Positions 6,478 through 9,126 of a stretch of DNA of 9,126 bases are shown in pieces. Below the pieces are notes generated by a model, which had not been told where the DNA came from, did no database searches, and saw nothing but the letters and a program-made list of their open reading frames with translations. The translations under genes and the position numbers were made by a program. This DNA is from an uncultured Peptococcaceae bacterium. GTDB taxonomy: Bacteria; Bacillota; Peptococcia; Peptococcales; Peptococcaceae. The DNA is taken from contig CABQBF010000105.1 in NCBI GenBank assembly GCA_902462325.1, positions 1 to 9,126 on the forward strand, written 5' to 3'. Within the stretch, counting starts at the first letter, position 1, and each line of letters starts with the position of its first letter.

Positions 6478-6500
6478 CAAGCTACTTTAAGGCTTATAAT
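6470..6500 (+). promoter_or_regulatory. MATE pump promoter with the 19-bp spacer of MerR-regulated promoters
   Basis: TTGACC (6470-6475) and the perfect -10 TATAAT (6495-6500) are separated by 19 bp instead of 17. This over-long spacing is the established hallmark of promoters activated by MerR-family proteins. Transcription would begin near 6507, giving a leader of about 34 bases with AGAGGAG 8 nt before the pump ATG. Confidence 0.85.
6474..6492. promoter_or_regulatory. MerR-family operator (dyad in the spacer)
   Basis: CCTTCAAG (6474-6481) and CTTTAAGG (6485-6492) flank CTA and match as an inverted repeat at 7 of 8 positions. The dyad is centred between the -35 and -10 of the pump promoter, as known for MerR, SoxR, CueR and BmrR sites. 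The adjacent divergent MerR gene is the obvious binder. Confidence 0.8.
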
Positions 6501-6540
6501 ACCACTTGTCGTAGATTTTGAAAAGAGAGGAGCCTATATC

Positions 6541-7860
6541 ATGCAAGTCAATTTGCTGCAAGATTCCCCCCGCAAATTATTTTTCCAATATTTAATTCCC
6601 TCTGTCAGCGCCACCATGGTGACCTCCATTTACCTGCTGGCCGATTCTATCATGATTGGCAAAGGCTTGGGAGAAATCGCCATTGCCGCCCTCAATCTGG
6701 TGCTGCCTTTGTTTAATATTCTGTTCGGCACCGGCGCGCTGTTCGGCGTGGGCGGCGGCGTGCTGTTCTCTGTGGCGATGGGCAATCGGGATGGAGAACG
6801 GGCCCGCCGTTATTTTACGCTGGCTGTGCTGCTGAACGCGGCCTTTATGTTCGTCTATCTTATCTGTGGATTGCTGCTGTTAGAGCCTATTCTGCGCATT
6901 TTGGGCGCCACCGATGTCACCATGCCCGACGCTTTGGCTTACGCTAAGGTGATTTCCTTAGGCGTGCCCTTTTTTTCTTTTTCTTTTTTCTTGCAAGCCT
7001 TTATCCGCAACGACCAAGCGCCCCGTCTGGCCATGGCTGCTGTCATTTCCGGCGGTGTTGCCAACATTGTGCTGGACTGGCTCTTTATTTTCCCATTGGG
7101 ATTAGGTATGTCCGGCGCTGCAGCGGCCACCGTTTTAGGCACCGCCTTAACCTGCGCCATTCTCTGCAGCCATTTCTTCCACCAAGAAAACCGCCTGCGC
7201 CTGCTGCCGCAAAAGTTGCGTCCGCGCTATGTAAAAGAAATTTTTCAATACGGCTTTTCCAGCTTTTTTATGGAAATCTCCAACGGCATTGTGATTTTCG
7301 TTTTTAATCTGCAGCTTTTACATTACGCAGGCGAGCTTGGCGTAACAGTATATAGCATTTTGTCCAACAGCGCTTATATCATTATCGCTCTCAGCAACGG
7401 CATTGCCCAGGCTGCCCAGCCCATTATCGCCACTAATTTTGGCGCCAAGCTGATGGAGCGTATCCAGCAAGTAAAAAGCTGCGGCTTGCGTACAGCCGCC
7501 ATCGAAGGCAGCTTTTTCGCCCTGCTGGGCCTGCTGTTTCCGTTAGCTGTGGTCTATATTTTCATCAATCCCACCGAAGAAATTTTGCGCATGGCACCGC
7601 TAGCAGTGCGGCTCTACTTTTTATCCTTTATCGGCATGGCACTGAACATTTTTTACACCAACTATTTTCAGGCCACCCTGCAGCCCTCTAAGGCACTTAC
7701 CGTCTGCGCACTGCGCGGACTGGTGCTGTGCGTGACGCTGGCCTATCTGTTACCGATTAAGCTAGGCGTTACCGGCATTTGGATGGCTATGCCGCTAGCC
7801 GAAACCATTACGCTGCTGGTAGCAATGATTTTGGCCCGCTCTCCAGAAAAGAAAAAATAA
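6541..7860 (+). CDS. MATE-family multidrug efflux transporter
   Basis: This 439-residue inner-membrane protein has about twelve hydrophobic segments in two similar halves, joined by the polar loop near residues 213-232 (QENRLRLLPQKLRPRY). Family features are the first-helix region IPSVSATMVTSIYLLADSIMIG with D35, LGEIAIAALNLVLP, FIRNDQAPRLAM (154-165), and NIVLDWLFIFPLGLGMSGAAAAT (175-197). MATE transporters export cationic drugs or metabolites in exchange for Na+ or H+; the coupling ion and substrate cannot be read here. The length is typical and the frame intact. The ATG at 6541 is preceded at 8 nt by AGAGGAG. It is transcribed divergently from the MerR gene, has a MerR-type promoter and ends in a clear terminator, so it is a single-gene unit probably induced by a compound sensed by that regulator. 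Confidence 0.94.
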   Translation: MQVNLLQDSPRKLFFQYLIPSVSATMVTSIYLLADSIMIGKGLGEIAIAALNLVLPLFNILFGTGALFGVGGGVLFSVAMGNRDGERARRYFTLAVLLNAAFMFVYLICGLLLLEPILRILGATDVTMPDALAYAKVISLGVPFFSFSFFLQAFIRNDQAPRLAMAAVISGGVANIVLDWLFIFPLGLGMSGAAAATVLGTALTCAILCSHFFHQENRLRLLPQKLRPRYVKEIFQYGFSSFFMEISNGIVIFVFNLQLLHYAGELGVTVYSILSNSAYIIIALSNGIAQAAQPIIATNFGAKLMERIQQVKSCGLRTAAIEGSFFALLGLLFPLAVVYIFINPTEEILRMAPLAVRLYFLSFIGMALNIFYTNYFQATLQPSKALTVCALRGLVLCVTLAYLLPIKLGVTGIWMAMPLAETITLLVAMILARSPEKKK

Positions 7861-7905
7861 GTGGCATTGTAAAGCAGCCTAATATTTTTATTATCATAAA
7901 CCTTC

Positions 7906-7938
7906 GCCAAGCATGAAAACAGGATGCTTGGCTTTTTT
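7906..7938 (+). terminator. Rho-independent terminator of the MATE gene
   Basis: GCCAAGCAT (7906-7914) and ATGCTTGGC (7924-7932) form a perfect 9-bp stem around a 9-nt loop, followed directly by TTTTTT. It lies about 45 bases after the pump stop and ahead of the promoter of the next gene. Confidence 0.92.
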
Positions 7939-7959
7939 ATCAACTCTACGCAGCGTTTA

Positions 7960-7987
7960 TTGCCTTTTCCTTTTTTGCTTTTATAAT
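7960..7987 (+). promoter_or_regulatory. Predicted sigma-A-type promoter of the HTH-desulfoferrodoxin gene
   Basis: TTGCCT (7960-7965) and a perfect TATAAT (7982-7987) are separated by 16 bp. Transcription would start near 7994, so an upstream in-frame ATG at 7993 would have no leader. This supports the ATG at 8008, which is preceded by GAGAGGTGAT. Confidence 0.7.
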
Positions 7988-8007
7988 GGTATATGAGAGG
8001 TGATAAT

Positions 8008-8592
8008 ATGGACAACGCAAAAATTGGCAAATTGATTTACAAACTGCGCAAAGAACAGAACATGACGCAGCTGCAATTGGCCCAGCAAATGAACATAAGC
8101 GATAAAACAGTCAGTAAATGGGAAAGAGGATTGGGCTGCCCAGAAGTATCTCTGCTGCCAGAATTATCTAAGCTATTCGGCGTTGATTTGGAAAAATTAC
8201 TTTCCGGCCAATTAGAGACCAACGCACGCTTGGGTGGTGACTTGAAAAAACTGCAATTTTATAGCTGTCCCAATTGCGGAAATATAATAACCGCCATGAC
8301 AGCTACCAGTTTATCCTGTTGCGGCAGAAAATTGCAGCCGTTACAGCCAAAAAGGGCTACAGAACACGAAAGGCTTGTCGTAGAAAAAGTGGAAGACGAT
8401 TTTTATATTACCACTGCCCATCCTATGGAACGTGGTCATTACATTGCATTCGTAGCATTACTGTCAGGGGATAGCATCATGCTGCGCAAGCAATACCCCC
8501 AATGGGAGTTGCAGGTACGTATTCCAATCTTTGCGCATGGCAGGCTACTCTGGTATTGTAACAAGCACGGCCTGTTTTATCAGGAGATATAA
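8008..8592 (+). CDS. XRE-type HTH regulator fused to a desulfoferrodoxin-like (superoxide reductase) module
   Basis: This 194-residue protein begins with a Cro/CI-type helix-turn-helix (residues 5-66: IGKLIYKLRKEQNMTQLQLAQQ, then SDKTVSKWERGLGCPEVSLLPELSKLFGV). A desulforedoxin-like segment follows with C87, C90, C104 and C105 (CPNC, then SCCG), matching the Cys4 iron centre. The C-terminal part carries the ligand pattern of the superoxide-reductase centre: H120, H138 (HPM), H144 (HYI), C184 and H187 (YCNKHG). Ligand spacings of 18, 6, 40 and 3 are close to those I recall for desulfoferrodoxin. The lysine usually just before the first histidine is replaced by E119, so sensing rather than catalysis is plausible. 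Such fusions occur in Firmicutes genomes but their function is not established to my knowledge. A truncated acetyltransferase frame starts 2 bases after its stop, with the ribosome binding site inside this gene's end. Confidence 0.88.
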   Translation: MDNAKIGKLIYKLRKEQNMTQLQLAQQMNISDKTVSKWERGLGCPEVSLLPELSKLFGVDLEKLLSGQLETNARLGGDLKKLQFYSCPNCGNIITAMTATSLSCCGRKLQPLQPKRATEHERLVVEKVEDDFYITTAHPMERGHYIAFVALLSGDSIMLRKQYPQWELQVRIPIFAHGRLLWYCNKHGLFYQEI

Positions 8593-8594
8593 CA

Positions 8595-9023
8595 ATGACT
8601 GCGCAGATCAAATTTACGCCGCTCTACGCTTCCTTCCATGAGGACGACAAAACCTTTTCTTTGATGTGGACCGCCTATGACGATGCGTTTCAGGTATTTT
8701 ACCAGTCCTACCTGAATCATCAACAAAAATTCGGAAACCAGCACGGCCTATTGTCACAGCACGGCGTAACGCCTCCAGAAAATGCTTATACAGTGTCCTG
8801 CATTCCCTGGATTTCATTCCAGCATTTTTCTGTTCAAGTCTATGAAAATAAACCGTATTATTTTCCATCCGTCGAAGCAGGCAAATTTTATGACAAAGCC
8901 GGCAAAATTATGTTACCCTTGTCGATAACCTGTCATCATGCTACGACGGACGGATATCACGTAAGCTGTTTTTTTAAAGCCCTACAAGCGGAAGCAGACA
9001 CATTCGACAAATATCTCACGTAA
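8595..9023 (+). CDS. Chloramphenicol acetyltransferase-like protein, N-terminally truncated
   Basis: These 142 residues align by eye with about the last two thirds of type-A (CatA/CATIII) chloramphenicol acetyltransferase, usually about 215-220 residues. Recognisable are PLYASFHEDDKTFSLMWT, PENAYTVSCIPWISFQHF (S68 corresponds to CAT Ser148), GKIMLPLSITCHHATTDGYHV with the HHxxxDG motif (H115 catalytic, D119), and an amphipathic C-terminal helix. The first about 75-80 residues, which contribute to the fold and substrate pocket, are missing. The frame cannot extend upstream because a stop is met near 8559-8561 and the preceding DNA encodes the HTH protein. AGGAG lies 8 nt before the ATG, inside the end of that gene, so translation is plausible and coupled. 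The acetyl-CoA chemistry is probably impaired. It is either a gene remnant or a shortened protein with a new role; drug resistance should not be inferred. Confidence 0.75.
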   Translation: MTAQIKFTPLYASFHEDDKTFSLMWTAYDDAFQVFYQSYLNHQQKFGNQHGLLSQHGVTPPENAYTVSCIPWISFQHFSVQVYENKPYYFPSVEAGKFYDKAGKIMLPLSITCHHATTDGYHVSCFFKALQAEADTFDKYLT

Positions 9024-9126
9024 AAACGCTATTCCAAAAAGAGGCAGTGTCAGTAAGTCTATTCTCCTTATTGGTGTGCTACCCGTCAAGTAGACAATGA
9101 AAAAAATATAAAATTTTTGTGTTGCC
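9024..9126. other. AT-rich right edge without a recognised gene
   Basis: No coding frame, clear terminator or RNA gene is visible after the acetyltransferase-like frame. The stretch near 9072-9095 (GTGCTACCCGTCAAGTAGAC and following bases) vaguely resembles an insertion-sequence end, but no partner repeat or transposase is in the window. Confidence 0.3.

Noticed and set aside
7743..8030. A minus-strand frame spanning the MATE 3' end, terminator and HTH promoter
   Set aside because: It would read through a clear plus-strand terminator hairpin and promoter, and lacks a start signal.
8595..9023. Functional chloramphenicol resistance gene
   Set aside because: About the first third of the CAT fold is missing, so resistance cannot be inferred although catalytic motif residues remain.

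Overview
The window is about 48-50% GC by eye and tightly packed, with strong GGAGG-type ribosome binding sites and hairpin/T-tract terminators. VanW, a split UxaA pair, a MATE pump under a MerR regulator and an XRE regulator with a desulfoferrodoxin tail together suggest an anaerobic Firmicutes genome. Negativicutes or Clostridia are my best guesses, but the class cannot be fixed from this sequence alone.

Layout, left to right. Positions 1-1992 lie on the minus strand and read right to left: a VanW-family protein, a decayed small membrane-protein frame interrupted by two TGA codons, and the small (SAF) and large subunits of a UxaA/SuyAB-type dehydratase or lyase. The large subunit runs off the left edge. 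Positions 2007-2298 hold no gene; they contain a VanW promoter and the terminator of the next gene. Positions 2299-3489 (minus) encode a class I/II PLP aminotransferase with its own promoter. Positions 3608-4830 (minus) form a two-gene unit of a YfcE-type metallophosphoesterase followed by an unrecognised 217-residue protein. Positions 4911-5510 (minus) encode a DJ-1/PfpI-family protein behind a strong promoter.

From 5657 to 7938 a MerR-family regulator (minus) is divergent from a MATE efflux pump (plus). The pump promoter has the MerR hallmark: near-consensus -35 and -10 boxes 19 bp apart, with a CCTT/AAGG dyad in the spacer. The regulator very probably controls the pump directly. A clear terminator follows the pump.

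From 7960 to 9023 a promoter drives an XRE-type helix-turn-helix protein fused to a complete desulfoferrodoxin-like module (four-Cys centre plus the four His/one Cys superoxide-reductase centre). Two bases after its stop comes a chloramphenicol-acetyltransferase-like frame that lacks the N-terminal third but keeps the catalytic HHxxxDG motif. The last ~100 bases are AT-rich and show no gene.

The most notable items are the HTH-desulfoferrodoxin fusion coupled to the truncated CAT, the textbook MerR operator with an extra overlapping half-site, and the TGA-interrupted membrane-protein frame. No RNA gene, CRISPR array or complete insertion sequence was seen.
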